Source: Streptomyces sp. A2-16
Lineage (GTDB): Bacteria > Actinomycetota > Actinomycetes > Streptomycetales > Streptomycetaceae
Direction: 5' to 3'
DNA: 64,000 nucleotides
NCBI RefSeq assembly: GCF_018128905.1
Contig: NZ_CP063808.1
Coordinates: forward strand, 4,774,001 to 4,838,000
The notes under the pieces were generated by a model. It was not told the DNA's origin. It saw nothing but the letters and a program-made list of their open reading frames with translations, and did no database searches. The translations under genes were made by a program, and so were the position numbers. Positions 23,854-33,500 of the stretch are shown here, one piece after another. Position 1 is the first letter of the stretch. Every line of letters starts with the position of its first letter.

Positions 23854-25007
23854 TCCCGCCTGCGGCGGAAGGCCGACAAAGGGCGCTGCCACGCTCTGGC
23901 CTTCTCAGGCCCTCCGTCACCGGTGACGTCCGGGCTGCCCGTCTTGGCCGGCAGGCTCTGCGCGCGCAGCTGCTGCCAGGCGCTCTGCCACTGCGTGATC
24001 TGTTCATCGGGAACACCGCACGCTGAGAGGTAGACGGCCGTGGTACCCCAAGTCGCCGGGAGGGTGCTGCGGTTGAGTAGAGCGCCGACGGTGCCGGCCG
24101 CCATGCGTCCGGCCGAACGCTCACTGACCGCCCGATGAGTCAGTCCACTGACCACCCGCACCTGCCCGAGAGCGGTGAAGAACCCGGTCACGGTACGGAT
24201 CGCGCGCGGATCCGGCCAGGGCCGCTCCCCCGCACCCGCACCCGCCGCCCCAGCCGCAGCAACGGGCGCGGCGGGCAGATCCGCGTGGTTACGCCCGAGC
24301 GCGACCTGGGCACCGCTGTTGCGGTCCCGCGCCTGCGGAACAGGATGCCCCCGCGCCTCCATCGTCAGGCGCAGATGCCGGTACAGCACCCCGAGGTCAA
24401 CCAGCGCGGGACCGCCGGGCACGCCCCGCCTCAGAGCCTCCAGCAGCGCCCCAGTGAACGCCGTGTAGGTCTCCCCCACGGGCGCCAAAGCAGTACGGGT
24501 CTCAGCTGCGGCCGCCAGCAGGAAACTGCCCTCCACCGCCGCCTGGTCGGCAAGCCCCGTCCCCGCGCTCATCCTCCCCAGAGCCAGACCGCTGTAACAG
24601 CAGTCCAAAATCACCACATGCCGCTCGGCCCGGGAGTCCAGCAGCAGCACCTGGCGCACCCAGTCATAGGGCAAACCGGTCTCGATGCGGCCGAACTCGG
24701 TATGCGGCAGAGCCAGAACAAGCTGATCCTGGGCATCGACCAGTCCGTGCCCGGCAAAGTAGACGATCAGCGTGTCGCTGGCCTCGGCGGCCGCCTGCCG
24801 CACCGCGCCCACCACCGCATGCGCGGCAGCCGGATCCTCCACAACAGTTACATGCTGGGCGGGCAGGTGCAGCGACAGCGGACTACACAAAAGATCGGCC
24901 AGAGCCCGCAGATTGTTCGCCACAGCCGGCAACGGCTCCAGATGCTCAAAGCGGCTCGAGCCCACCAGCACAGCCCTCGAGGCCCCCGGATCGGGCAGCA
25001 CACTCAC
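23847..25007 (-). CDS. Caspase-like (peptidase C14) effector with C-terminal HTH-like domain
   Basis: 386 residues. The caspase fold has AVLVGSSRFEHL, the catalytic His in SDTLIVYFAGHGLVD, and the catalytic Cys in HVVILDCCYSGLALGRM. Residues 290-360 (GFFTALGQVRVVSGLTHRAVSERSAG ... STLPATWG ... CGVPDEQITQWQSAWQQL) resemble the XRE-like domain found at the N-terminus of many actinobacterial conflict NTPases, here C-terminal to the protease. The start overlaps the EACC1 gene stop (ATGA). Such caspase/EACC1 units are predicted self-killing immunity systems triggered by an unknown sensor. Confidence 0.88.
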   Translation of the reverse strand: MSVLPDPGASRAVLVGSSRFEHLEPLPAVANNLRALADLLCSPLSLHLPAQHVTVVEDPAAAHAVVGAVRQAAAEASDTLIVYFAGHGLVDAQDQLVLALPHTEFGRIETGLPYDWVRQVLLLDSRAERHVVILDCCYSGLALGRMSAGTGLADQAAVEGSFLLAAAAETRTALAPVGETYTAFTGALLEALRRGVPGGPALVDLGVLYRHLRLTMEARGHPVPQARDRNSGAQVALGRNHADLPAAPVAAAGAAGAGAGERPWPDPRAIRTVTGFFTALGQVRVVSGLTHRAVSERSAGRMAAGTVGALLNRSTLPATWGTTAVYLSACGVPDEQITQWQSAWQQLRAQSLPAKTGSPDVTGDGGPEKARAWQRPLSAFRRRRDH

Positions 25008-25363
25008 CGATCCCCGCCCCCACCGCCGCCGACGGCCTCAAGCGCCCGAACCGCCCGCGCGATCTCCTCCTCAGAACCCTCCGCAAGGACGATGACCGTC
25101 TCCCCGCGCCGGATCTCCACCCGCGGCCGCTGCGGCCTGCTCTGCCGCCATGCCGCCACCGCCAGCACGAACGACGCCGCGCTCCACCCATTGCCCGTCA
25201 CCAGCTCAAGCACATCCAAAACCGTGCCCATATCCCCCGGCCCCGGCACACCACCCCGCACCCCCACCACCACAGACCGGCGCACCACAGGATCCGCACG
25301 CAACCAGCCCTGCAGCGAACGCAACTCCCCCGCACCCAGCCCAACCTGCAGCTCTAACCGCAC
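25004..25363 (-). CDS. Effector-associated constant component 1 (EACC1) protein
   Basis: 119 residues from GTG 25363 with a GGGGAGG site. The pattern AGELRSLQGWLRADPVVRRSVVV ... PGDMGTVLDVLELVTGNGWSAASFVLAVAAWRQSRPQRPRVEIRRGETVIVLAEGSEEEIARAVRALEA matches the EACC1 family, which lies next to caspase, trypsin or TIR effectors in actinobacterial conflict operons. It probably holds one hydrophobic helix (SAASFVLAVAAW). It is coupled to the caspase by a four-base overlap and likely regulates it. Confidence 0.8.
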   Translation of the reverse strand: MRLELQVGLGAGELRSLQGWLRADPVVRRSVVVGVRGGVPGPGDMGTVLDVLELVTGNGWSAASFVLAVAAWRQSRPQRPRVEIRRGETVIVLAEGSEEEIARAVRALEAVGGGGGGDR

Positions 25364-25763
25364 CCCGACCTCCCCTGACCTGTACGCGCACCCACCGACC
25401 ATGCACAACCGATCAGGAAACCCGCTCCAGCACAACACCACCCCCGACCAGACAAAAGGCCCCTGAGCAGCACAAACCCATGCCAAGCCTTTACATACCA
25501 AAGCTACCTACAACGAACCAAGCCCCACTCAGCACACATGGCACAACCCCAGCTCACACACCCCGGCCACCCGCTGGAACCGGTCACCCGGGCCTCTCAG
25601 CAAAACAGCAACACACCAGGCCAGCCGCCACCCTGCACACCAACAAGCCCCCTCCGAGCGCCAGAAGACGCACAACTCCTCATTATCGTCATAGTGACGC
25701 AAAGTTTGATAGGGTCGACGCCCTGGGACACCGGCCCCGATACGGTCGAGCAGGAGCGCCACC
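25364..25763. other. No gene seen between the EACC1 and SIR2-like genes
   Basis: About 400 bases of C-rich, lower-complexity sequence with no frame of convincing codon bias. The segment 25485-25530 is AT-richer and may hold the promoter of the EACC1-caspase operon. Confidence 0.4.
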
Positions 25764-26318
25764 GTGAAGACCTTGAGCAGTACATCCACCACCCCAGCAT
25801 CGCTGGTGGTTCCGCCGGGGAGCGCTCTCGATCCCATGGTGGCTTTGGCCACGAGCGTGCACGCCAGTCCGCGCGTGTACGCCCTCCTCCTGGGCGCCGG
25901 TGTCTCGATGGGCGCCGGGATCAAGACCGGCTGGGGCGTCGTCACGGACCTGGTCCGCAGGGCGGTCGCCGCGGACGACCCGGGTTCGCACAGCGGGCGA
26001 GAACGCCGCGCAGGATCCCGAGGCCTGGTGGGACGCCCACGGCACAGGTCCGCTCGGCTACTCCACGCTCCTCGCCTCGTTCGGGAGCACCCCCGCCGCG
26101 CGGCAGGCGCTGCTGTCGGGATACTTCGACGCCGATCCTGACGACGCGGAGGACAAGCGGCCCGGCGCAGCGCACCGGGCCATCGCGGAACTCGTACGCC
26201 GCGGGAGCATCGGGGTGATCATCACCACCAACTTCGACCGGCTCACCGAGCGCGCGCTGGAGGAGGCCGGCATCACCCCGCAGGTCATCCACCGGCTGGC
26301 AGGGCTACAAGGGCCTTT
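25764..26318 (+). pseudogene. SIR2-like NADase-type gene, frameshifted and truncated
   Basis: From GTG 25764 the frame gives VYALLLGAGVSMGAGIKTGWGVVTDLVRRAVAADDPGS, the SIR2 nucleotide-binding start. Near 25985 the homology shifts frame into ENAAQDPEAWWDAHGTGPLGYSTLLASFGSTPAARQALLSGYF and GVIITTNFDRLTERALEEAGITPQVIHR. It stops at about 26315, where IS630-like sequence begins. SIR2 domains of this type serve as NAD-depleting effectors in phage defence. With the EACC1-caspase pair next door, this looks like the remains of a defence locus. Confidence 0.8.
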
Positions 26319-26570
26319 TCTAGTGCTCTGACCGGGAAGGTTCGCCGGATCGGCGGTTTCAGCGGTTGGATGTTCGGAGACGTCCGGTCCGACCGTTGGG
26401 GGTGTGGTGGCTGAGCCTGTTCGTGTGCGCAGGTTGACCGGCCAGGAGGGGCAGAAGCTGCAACAGATCGTGCGCCGGGGCAGCACCAGTTCGGTGCGCT
26501 ACCGGCGGGCGATGATGCTGTTGGCCTCGGCTGGCGGAAACCGGGTACCGGTGATCGCCCAGCTGAGGAT
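26319..26570 (+). mobile_element. Left end of an IS630-family element
   Basis: After the SIR2 break, a GTG at 26404 opens a frame reading AEPVRVRRLTGQEGQKLQQ, then RRGSTSSVRYRRAMMLLASAGGNRVPVIAQL, which is the N-terminal HTH region of Streptomyces IS630 transposases. It stops matching near 26570, so only about 55 codons remain. The 85 bases before the GTG should contain the terminal repeat. Confidence 0.7.
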
Positions 26571-26586
26571 GGACTGTGGGCGCTGC

Positions 26587-26935
26587 TCACCCGGAGCGCT
26601 TGCGCCACGCGCCGAAACCGTCCCGCACGAAGAAGAGAACCACCCCGAGGGCCACCAGCAGCAGGATGAGGAGCCCGGTGCGCCCGGCGAAGAACGAGCG
26701 CACGCCGTCCCACCTGCCAGCGGGCGGCGCCTTCGCCGTCTCGCCAAGCCAGATCGACCCGTCCGCCGCCTTGGCGGGCTGCCCAGCCGATTCCCGTACG
26801 GCTTCGGGGAGTCCGGGGACGCGCTGGTCCATGGCGGCGGTGTCGACGTCGGCCGGGTCCAGCTTGCTGAAGTCGACGCCGCCGGTCGTCATCGTGTAAG
26901 TGACGAGCGAGTCGCCGACCGCGGTCAACCGCACC
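26587..26935 (-). pseudogene. C-terminal fragment of a membrane-anchored protein
   Basis: The minus-strand frame VRLTAVGDSLVTYTMTTGGVDFSKLDPADVDTAAMDQRVPGLPEAV ... ends with one membrane helix (GLLILLLVALGVVLFFV) and a basic RKRSG tail. It looks like the end of an extracellular protein with a C-terminal anchor, cut at its 5' side near 26935. I do not recognise the family. Its 3' side abuts the broken IS630 end. Confidence 0.5.
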
Positions 26936-27343
26936 GAGCTGTGGCAGCGGGAGAAGTCACATCTGGCCGTGGAGAAGACGTCCTGGCTGCACCTGCACCA
27001 GTTCCGTACGCAACGGGGCTGGGAGAACATGTTTCTGCCCAACGGCGCCGGGACGGTTGAATGGCGCCTGGGCTGGGCGGCCGACATTCCCCGCGGCTAC
27101 TTCCTGCTCGTGATGCCGTTGCCCGGTCTGGAGGGCCTGGACGTGCCGGTCGGGATCCTGACCAGTACCGTCATCGCCCGCATGGGTCAGGACAACGGTG
27201 TGAGCATCGCGGTACGGCCCACTGCCAAGACCCAGGTGCGACGCGGCCAGCCGTTGGCCCGTATCGTCCTGCTGCACGCCGACTCCCTGCAAGCCAGGGG
27301 GCTTTACGAATCCGAAGCGGAGGCAGAGACCGCCGGTGCATGA
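26936..27343 (+). pseudogene. C-terminal fragment of an unrecognised cytoplasmic protein
   Basis: The plus-strand frame WQREKSHLAVEKTSWLHLHQFRTQRGWENMFLPNGAGTVEWRLGWAADIPRGYFLLVMPLPG ... GVSIAVRPTAKTQVRRGQPLARIVLLHADSLQA has normal codon bias and an all-beta look, possibly dUTPase-like in the last third. A start is not convincing: the frame is open to 26900 but that part overlaps the minus-strand fragment. It overlaps the glycosylase start by eight bases, so it was probably the first gene of that operon. Confidence 0.5.
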
Positions 27344-28460
27344 GCTGTCCCTTCCCGAAGCCCGGACCATCGCGGTCAGTGCCCAGGGCCTTCACCTTCC
27401 CGCCCCCGAGCCCGAGGCGCTGTCCACGCTGCGGGGTCTTGGCTGCATCCAGCTCGATACGATCAGTGTGGTGCGCCGCTCGCACGAACTGGTTCAACTG
27501 GCCCGGGGGGTTGAGCCCTCGGCAGCCGCCCGGCTCACCGGTCCCTCCGGCTCGCCGGTGCTGTTCGAGTACTGGGCGCACGCCGCCAGCCTGATCCCGA
27601 TCGAGCTGTGGCCGCTGTTCCGCTTCCGCCGCCATGGCTACCGGACCCGCGGCTGGAGCGGTCCTCCGGTCGATGCCGCTGCCTGTGACCACGTCCGTAC
27701 GGTCCTGGCTGAGCGCGGCGCGGTGACCATCAGCGACGTCGGCGGCGCCCAGGGCAGCGGGTGGGAACGGTCCTCGGTGAACAAATGGGCCCTGGAGTGG
27801 CTGCTGGCTATCGGCGACGTCGCGTGCGTCCACCGGCGCGGATGGCAGCGGGTCTACCAACTGACCGAGACCGTCATCCCACAGGAACTGCGCGATCAGA
27901 CTCTCAGCTCCGCAGAGTGCGTGAGGGCCCTTGCCGCCGTGGCGCTGCGTGCCCTCGGTGTCGCCACCGCTGGGGACGTTGCGGACTACTTCCGCCTGCC
28001 GGTCAAACAAGTCGCCCTGGTCATGGATGAGTTGGACGAAGCTGAGCCTGCACAGGTCGAGGGATGGCCGGAACCCGCGTGGGTCTGCCGGCCCCAACTG
28101 CATACAACCGCAGTCATCAAGGATCTCACCACCCCCCTGTCCCCCTTCGACTCCCTCATCTGGCACCGTCCACGCATGCAGCGCCTCTTCGGCGTCGAAT
28201 ACCTGCTGGAAGCCTACAAACCGGCCCGTACCCGCCAGTGCGGCTACTTCGGCATGCCGGTCCTCTCCGGAACGGAGATCACCGGACGCATCGCCGTACG
28301 CATCAGCAAGGGCCAGGCCCAGGTCGAGGGCTACCAAGTCGCCGACGGACACGACCCCGAGCGCCTGCAAACCGCCCTGCAGACCCTGTGCGAATGGGGC
28401 GGCGCCCGCGATGTCCCCGTCTTCAGCCCGCACGCCCAGCCAACAGGAGCCGCCTCGTGA
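27336..28460 (+). CDS. YcaQ/AlkX-type DNA glycosylase (HTH_42 family)
   Basis: 374 residues from GTG 27336. LRGLGCIQLDTISVVRRSHELVQLARGV carries the Q-x-D catalytic motif (QLD) of the YcaQ/AlkX branch; AlkZ has QxQ. Three tandem winged helices follow, with TISDVGGAQGSGWERSSVNKWALEWLLAIGDVACVHRRGWQRVYQLTE and SPFDSLIWHRPRMQRLFGVEYLLEAYKPARTRQCGYFGMPVL. Relatives remove alkylated or crosslinked bases and give self-resistance to DNA-alkylating antibiotics. Direct coupling to an MFS exporter supports a resistance role. Confidence 0.88.
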   Translation: MHELSLPEARTIAVSAQGLHLPAPEPEALSTLRGLGCIQLDTISVVRRSHELVQLARGVEPSAAARLTGPSGSPVLFEYWAHAASLIPIELWPLFRFRRHGYRTRGWSGPPVDAAACDHVRTVLAERGAVTISDVGGAQGSGWERSSVNKWALEWLLAIGDVACVHRRGWQRVYQLTETVIPQELRDQTLSSAECVRALAAVALRALGVATAGDVADYFRLPVKQVALVMDELDEAEPAQVEGWPEPAWVCRPQLHTTAVIKDLTTPLSPFDSLIWHRPRMQRLFGVEYLLEAYKPARTRQCGYFGMPVLSGTEITGRIAVRISKGQAQVEGYQVADGHDPERLQTALQTLCEWGGARDVPVFSPHAQPTGAAS

Positions 28461-29722
28461 GCGAAACGGCCGCCTCCGGCTACCGCGCGGTGCTCGCCCT
28501 CCCCCACACCAAGACCGTGCTCGGCCTGGGCGTCCTCACCCGGCTCGCTTCCGGTCTCATCCCCTTCGCCGTGCTGATCTCCTTCACCCAACGGCACGGC
28601 ATCGGCGCCGCCGGCCTCGCCTCGGGCGCCCTGATGCTCGCCATCGCACTGCCCGGCCCGGCCCGCGCCCGATGGTGCGCACGGCGAGGCACCTGGGCAG
28701 TGTCCGCCATGGCCACCGCCAGCGCGGCCCTGTTCGCCACAGCCGCCACAACCCTGGCGATGAGCACCTGGCTAGTCCCCCTCATCGGCACGGCCGCCGC
28801 AGGCGCCCTGCTGCCACCGCTCGCCCCGACGCTCAGAGCCCTGTGGTCCCGCCTGATCCCCGACAAACAGCAACTGCAGGGTGCTCACGCCCTGGACTCG
28901 ACGGTCGAAGAACTCACCTTCATCGCCGCCCCGCTCCTAGGTACCGCCGCCCTGGCGCTGACCGACGCCCGATTGACACTCCTGACGGCTGCCCTGCTCC
29001 TGCCGCTCGCCGCCGCCGGACTGCACCGCCTCCAGCAGAGACTCCCCGCGGTTGACGCAGAGACGCCCCCAGCACCGACCACCGACTCGGCCACCGGCGC
29101 CGCGCCGGGCAGCCGGTCCCTCATCCGCTCCCGGGACGGACAGGGCATCGTCGTCCCCATCGTCACCCTGGGCCTGTGCGCGGGCGGCCTGAACGTCATC
29201 ATCCCGGAAGCCTCCATCGCGTTCTCCAGCCTTGGCTCCTCCGGGTATGCGTTCGCCGCCTTCTCCCTCGGCGGCCTGGTCGGCGGCCTCGTCTACGGCC
29301 GCCGCACCTGGACGTCCTCCCTGCGCACCCGCTACACCCAGGCCACCCTGGCCCTGGCCGCAAGCGCGCTGATCCTGGCCGCGCTCGCCGCCTCGCCGCT
29401 GATGATCCTGGCCGTGTTCTGCGCAGGACTGCCCCTCACCCCGCTGTTCGTCCTCGCTTACCTCCTCGTCGACGAACGTATCCTCCCGGCACGCCACACC
29501 GAGGCCAACGCCTGGCTCAGCTCGGGCTACAACCTCGGCTCGGCCGCCGGGGCCGCCCTGGGCGGCCAGCTCATCGCCGCCTTCGGACCACGTGTCACCG
29601 CAATCACGCTCGCCGCTGCAGCGGCCCTGGCGACCATGATCAGCCACCGATTGCCGACCGCTGACTCACCCGAAACATCCACAGCTCAACCCAATACCGA
29701 GACAGCACTCCCTGAAGCCTGA
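28457..29722 (+). CDS. MFS transporter
   Basis: 421 residues from GTG 28457, overlapping the glycosylase stop (GTGA). About twelve hydrophobic segments are visible, for example VLGLGVLTRLASGLIPFAVLI, ALFATAATTLAMSTWLVPLIG and GYAFAAFSLGGLVGGLVYG, with a central loop at residues 190-225. The loop GARWCARRG-like motif A is weak. It is probably an exporter of a toxic compound together with the glycosylase. No close family can be named. Confidence 0.87.
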   Translation: MSETAASGYRAVLALPHTKTVLGLGVLTRLASGLIPFAVLISFTQRHGIGAAGLASGALMLAIALPGPARARWCARRGTWAVSAMATASAALFATAATTLAMSTWLVPLIGTAAAGALLPPLAPTLRALWSRLIPDKQQLQGAHALDSTVEELTFIAAPLLGTAALALTDARLTLLTAALLLPLAAAGLHRLQQRLPAVDAETPPAPTTDSATGAAPGSRSLIRSRDGQGIVVPIVTLGLCAGGLNVIIPEASIAFSSLGSSGYAFAAFSLGGLVGGLVYGRRTWTSSLRTRYTQATLALAASALILAALAASPLMILAVFCAGLPLTPLFVLAYLLVDERILPARHTEANAWLSSGYNLGSAAGAALGGQLIAAFGPRVTAITLAAAAALATMISHRLPTADSPETSTAQPNTETALPEA

Positions 29723-29868
29723 AACCGCACCGGTTGTTCTGCTGCTCCAGAACGCTCCGGTCTAGCTGGTGCGACCGGCGTGCTGTCCCTCCCGGCCGGT
29801 CCCGGAACGATAGGTGCTGGGCGCGCGAGCGCCTGCGGGCCAGTCCTTCAGCACGTCAAACTGGGCCC

Positions 29869-30393
29869 ATGTCCGCCCTGTGGAGTTCACTGGTCGCCCC
29901 TGCCGCAGCCGTTGCGACCACCCTCATCGGCGTGGTCGCGGGGAGCGTGGTCAGTAAAAGGGCGCAGGACAGACACTGGGTCCGGGACCAAGTCGCGGCA
30001 ACGTGCGCGCGCGTGCTGCGCGAGTCGTCAGGTGTCCTCGTGGATCTCAGCGAGATGGAAGCCAGCCGGCCCGACGACGTTCCGCAAGGTGTGCTGCTGC
30101 CCACCACCATCGACTGGCGACCGTGGAACGAAGCCCTGAGCATGGTGAACCTAGTCGCCGACAAGGACATCGCGGAAGCTGCCCACGCTCTTGACGAGCA
30201 GATATGGCGTCTTCACACCATGATCAAACGTGGCCTGAAGCCCGAGGAGGACTGGCTTGTTCTGCGCTCGGCTGTCGAGTCAGCGCAGAACAACTTCATC
30301 ACCGTTGCACGGCGTCGACTATCACTCGCAGGAGATCCGCTCCAACGCTTCTCCGGCCGGCCTGCTTCGGACGACCCAATCTGGACCTCGTGA
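29869..30393 (+). CDS. Membrane-anchored helical protein of unknown function
   Basis: 174 residues from ATG 29869. One N-terminal membrane helix (LVAPAAAVATTLIGVVAGSVVS) is followed by a basic QDRHWVRDQ stretch and amphipathic helices (ADKDIAEAAHALDEQIWRLHTMIKRG). The layout, helix first then charged coiled coil, matches the protein at 35967-36437 and the pseudogene at 35123. Function unknown. Confidence 0.65.
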   Translation: MSALWSSLVAPAAAVATTLIGVVAGSVVSKRAQDRHWVRDQVAATCARVLRESSGVLVDLSEMEASRPDDVPQGVLLPTTIDWRPWNEALSMVNLVADKDIAEAAHALDEQIWRLHTMIKRGLKPEEDWLVLRSAVESAQNNFITVARRRLSLAGDPLQRFSGRPASDDPIWTS

Positions 30394-30503
30394 GCGGCCC
30401 CAAGACCTGAGGAGCCAGATACGTATTGACCGGATGCCTCAGCCTCTGGTGACAGCAAGCCTGCCTTGGTGACAGCTATCGTGCTTCGGCTCAGGATAGG
30501 AGA

Positions 30504-33500
30504 TCAAGCTCCCGCTTCGGGGTCCGCACCGGTACGCACCGCAGCCAGGTCGATACCGGCCAACCGGGCCATCGCCTCGGCGAACCGCACCCGTGACTCC
30601 TGCGGCACGTGCCCGAGAACCTCCAGTATGTCCTGCTCCGGTGACACCAGAAGTACGCCGGTCGTGGTAACCGCTGACTCTCCGTGCTCGCTGATCAGTC
30701 GGCGCAGGTCAGCGTCGCGGTGTGCGTCCCGCACGATCCACGGCGACTGCACCTCTTCCAGGGCGTTGTGTGCCTTGATGACCTCGACGACGTATTGCCG
30801 GACCTGGTCGTACTGTTCGGCATCGAGGTGCCGGACGACGATCTTCGGCAGCGTCTCAAACGCCGCCTCGTATTGGCGGCTGGCTCGCAGCGCGAAGTAC
30901 AGGTTCTCGAGCGCCATCGCATGCCCACTGGGATCGTCGAGCTCCTGGTGGATTGCGTCGGCGCAGCGCAGCAGGTCTACGGCCTCCGGCCGTTCGTCGC
31001 GGCAGGCGGCATAGCCGCGATCGTTGAACAGCTCCGCCTGCATGCGCCGGGAGGCGCGCCAGGCGGGTGCCGTGATGCTGACGTCGCCGGACTCGGCCCC
31101 GGCATTGACGCGGCAGGCCTCGAACGCCCAGATCGCCTGCTGGTCGGCCTCGCGGGCCTCGTCCGCGCGCTCGCAACTGTCGAGAAGCCTGGCGCGGTGC
31201 AGTAGCGCGAGGGGCAACAGCTCGGCAAGGCTGGTACTACGCCCGGCGAACCGCCGCGCCACTCGGACCATCTCGTCGGCGGCGGCGAGACCCCCGGTCG
31301 TGTCGTCCGCGACCGCGAATGCCCTCAGGCACCACTGCAAGGCGGTTGTCACCTTGCCCTCGTCGCCTGTGACGTAGTCCAGGTCAAGACGCCTCACGAC
31401 GGCCATGGTCGCACGGGCGGCATCCGCCGCCTCGCCTGCACGACGCAACGTCGCCAGGACGATGGCATGGCAGCTGCTCGCCCCGAGCAATGCGAGGCTC
31501 GGTACGGTGACGCCGGTGTCGAGCCGGGTGAGGATAGCCAAAGCCTCCTCGGCGAGGGGCAGGGCCGCCTCCGACTCACCGGCGCTGAACCGGCCCAGCG
31601 CCGCGTTGGTCAGCGCGAGGGCCAGCGCCTCGGAAGTCTCTGCCGAGCTGCCCAGGCCGCGCAGGATGGCGATCGCCTCCTCGGCCAGGCTCGCTGACTC
31701 CGCCGGGCGGCCGGCTGGCTCCAGGTCGGTGGCGAGGTTCACCAGCACGGCGGCGAGCCGCGCGTCGAAGACGCCGGGATGTTCGGCCCGCAGCGTGCGG
31801 TACAAATCGAGCGCGGCGGTTCCGACCTTGATCGCCTCGGGCCCGCGACGGGCCCGCCACAGCGCGATGTTCAGATCCACCAGGACCTCGGCCAGAGTGG
31901 GACGGAAACGCTCAGCGTTTCCGTCGGACAACCGGTTCGCTTCCTGTACGGCCCTGTGCAGGGCATCGACCGCCTGCGTCCACTGACCGAGAGTCATGTG
32001 CAGCAATCCGGTGACACGGTGTTCGTCGACGATGTCACCGGCCGTATCGGTCCGGTCGGCCAAAGAGCGGCGCAGCGTGGTTCGTTCCTGCAGCAGCGCC
32101 AGGGGCGTCTCGGTGGCTCCGGTGCGGGCCGCGAGCTCCGCCTGCTTGGTGAGCGTCTTGAGCAGTTGGTCCGCGAACAGGCGCGGGTTGTGCCGCACGA
32201 GCCGCCGCAGGATCGTCGCCGCGGCGGCCGAATGGTCCAGCGCCGCCGCATACTGGCCATCGCGCTCCAGCCCGCGGCTCAGGTCGGCCAGGTGACGAGC
32301 GTGGTCGGGTTCGAAGCGTCCGGGGTCCTCCCCGGCCAGCGCGGCAGTGATCTCAACAGCGGCCTGCAGCGCCTCGACCGACGCCGCGACGTCACCGAGG
32401 GCGAGCCGGGACAGGCCCTGGTTGTTGAGTGCCATGGCCAGCTGTTCGCGCAGGTGCGGGTCGCCGTCGCCGGCCTCGATGGCGGCCCGGATCAGCCCGA
32501 CCGCCTTGGTGGCGGCGGTGTGGGCGTCGGCGTGCCTGCCATGGGTGTTGTAGTCGACCGCGAGGTTGTTGAGGATCACGCCGTGGCCCGCGGAGAACCG
32601 GGAGTCCACTGTGGCGAGCGCGTCCTGTATCCCGCTGGCCCGCCGGGTGGCTGCCATCGCCGCCCCGGGCCGGCCGACGTGCCCCAGCACGATGCCGAGC
32701 TGGTTCCAGGCCGCGGCGAGTGCCGGATGGAAGGCGAAGGGCTCCCTCTCGTCCAGCGCCTCGTACGCCGCCACAGCCAGTTCGGCCGCCGTGACCGCGT
32801 CCTCGAAGAGCCCGGCGTTTGCCAGACGTACGCTGAGGTCCAGTTGCAGAGCGCCCTCGTCCTGCCTGGTCGCGACCGTTTTCATCCGATGCTCGGCGAG
32901 TCGTGCGGCGATGACCGCGGCGGGCAGGTCGAGGCTGACGTTGCGATGGCTGGGAAGCTGCGCCTTAAGGACCTCCAAGAGGGCCAGTGGCGCGTACCCG
33001 GCGAGCACTGTGAGCGAGGCGGCGCTGATATGTCGTACGACGGCTGGCTGCTCGATGATGACCGAGGTGAGGTAGCCGTCGGCGACGTGCGGCCATCGGC
33101 GGCCGGTCTCGATGACGACGCTCCAGGCGTTGCGTCGGCTGCCCGGGTCGACGTCTGCTGAATCGGCCGCCGTGCCGAGCAGGCGCCGCGCGACCGTGCC
33201 GTGCCACGCGTCCGCCCGATGCGAATGCCGCGCCGCCGTGCCGTCCGGGGTGACGACCGGCAGATGCCGGGCGAGGAAATCCTCGCCGAGACGGTCGGGC
33301 CGCATGGGCTCGAGCAGCGTGCCGGGCGCCTCGGGCGGGTAGCACGCGGCGTGGGCGATCGCCATGGCGTGTGCCTCTGGAGGGCTTGCCGCGAGTTCGA
33401 CGGTTTGAAGGAGACGTACGGCGTCGGGCGGCGGCAGCGGCTGGGCCATGACTGCCACCGCGGTGAGCCGCCCCATCATGCTGGGCTCGACGCCGATCCG

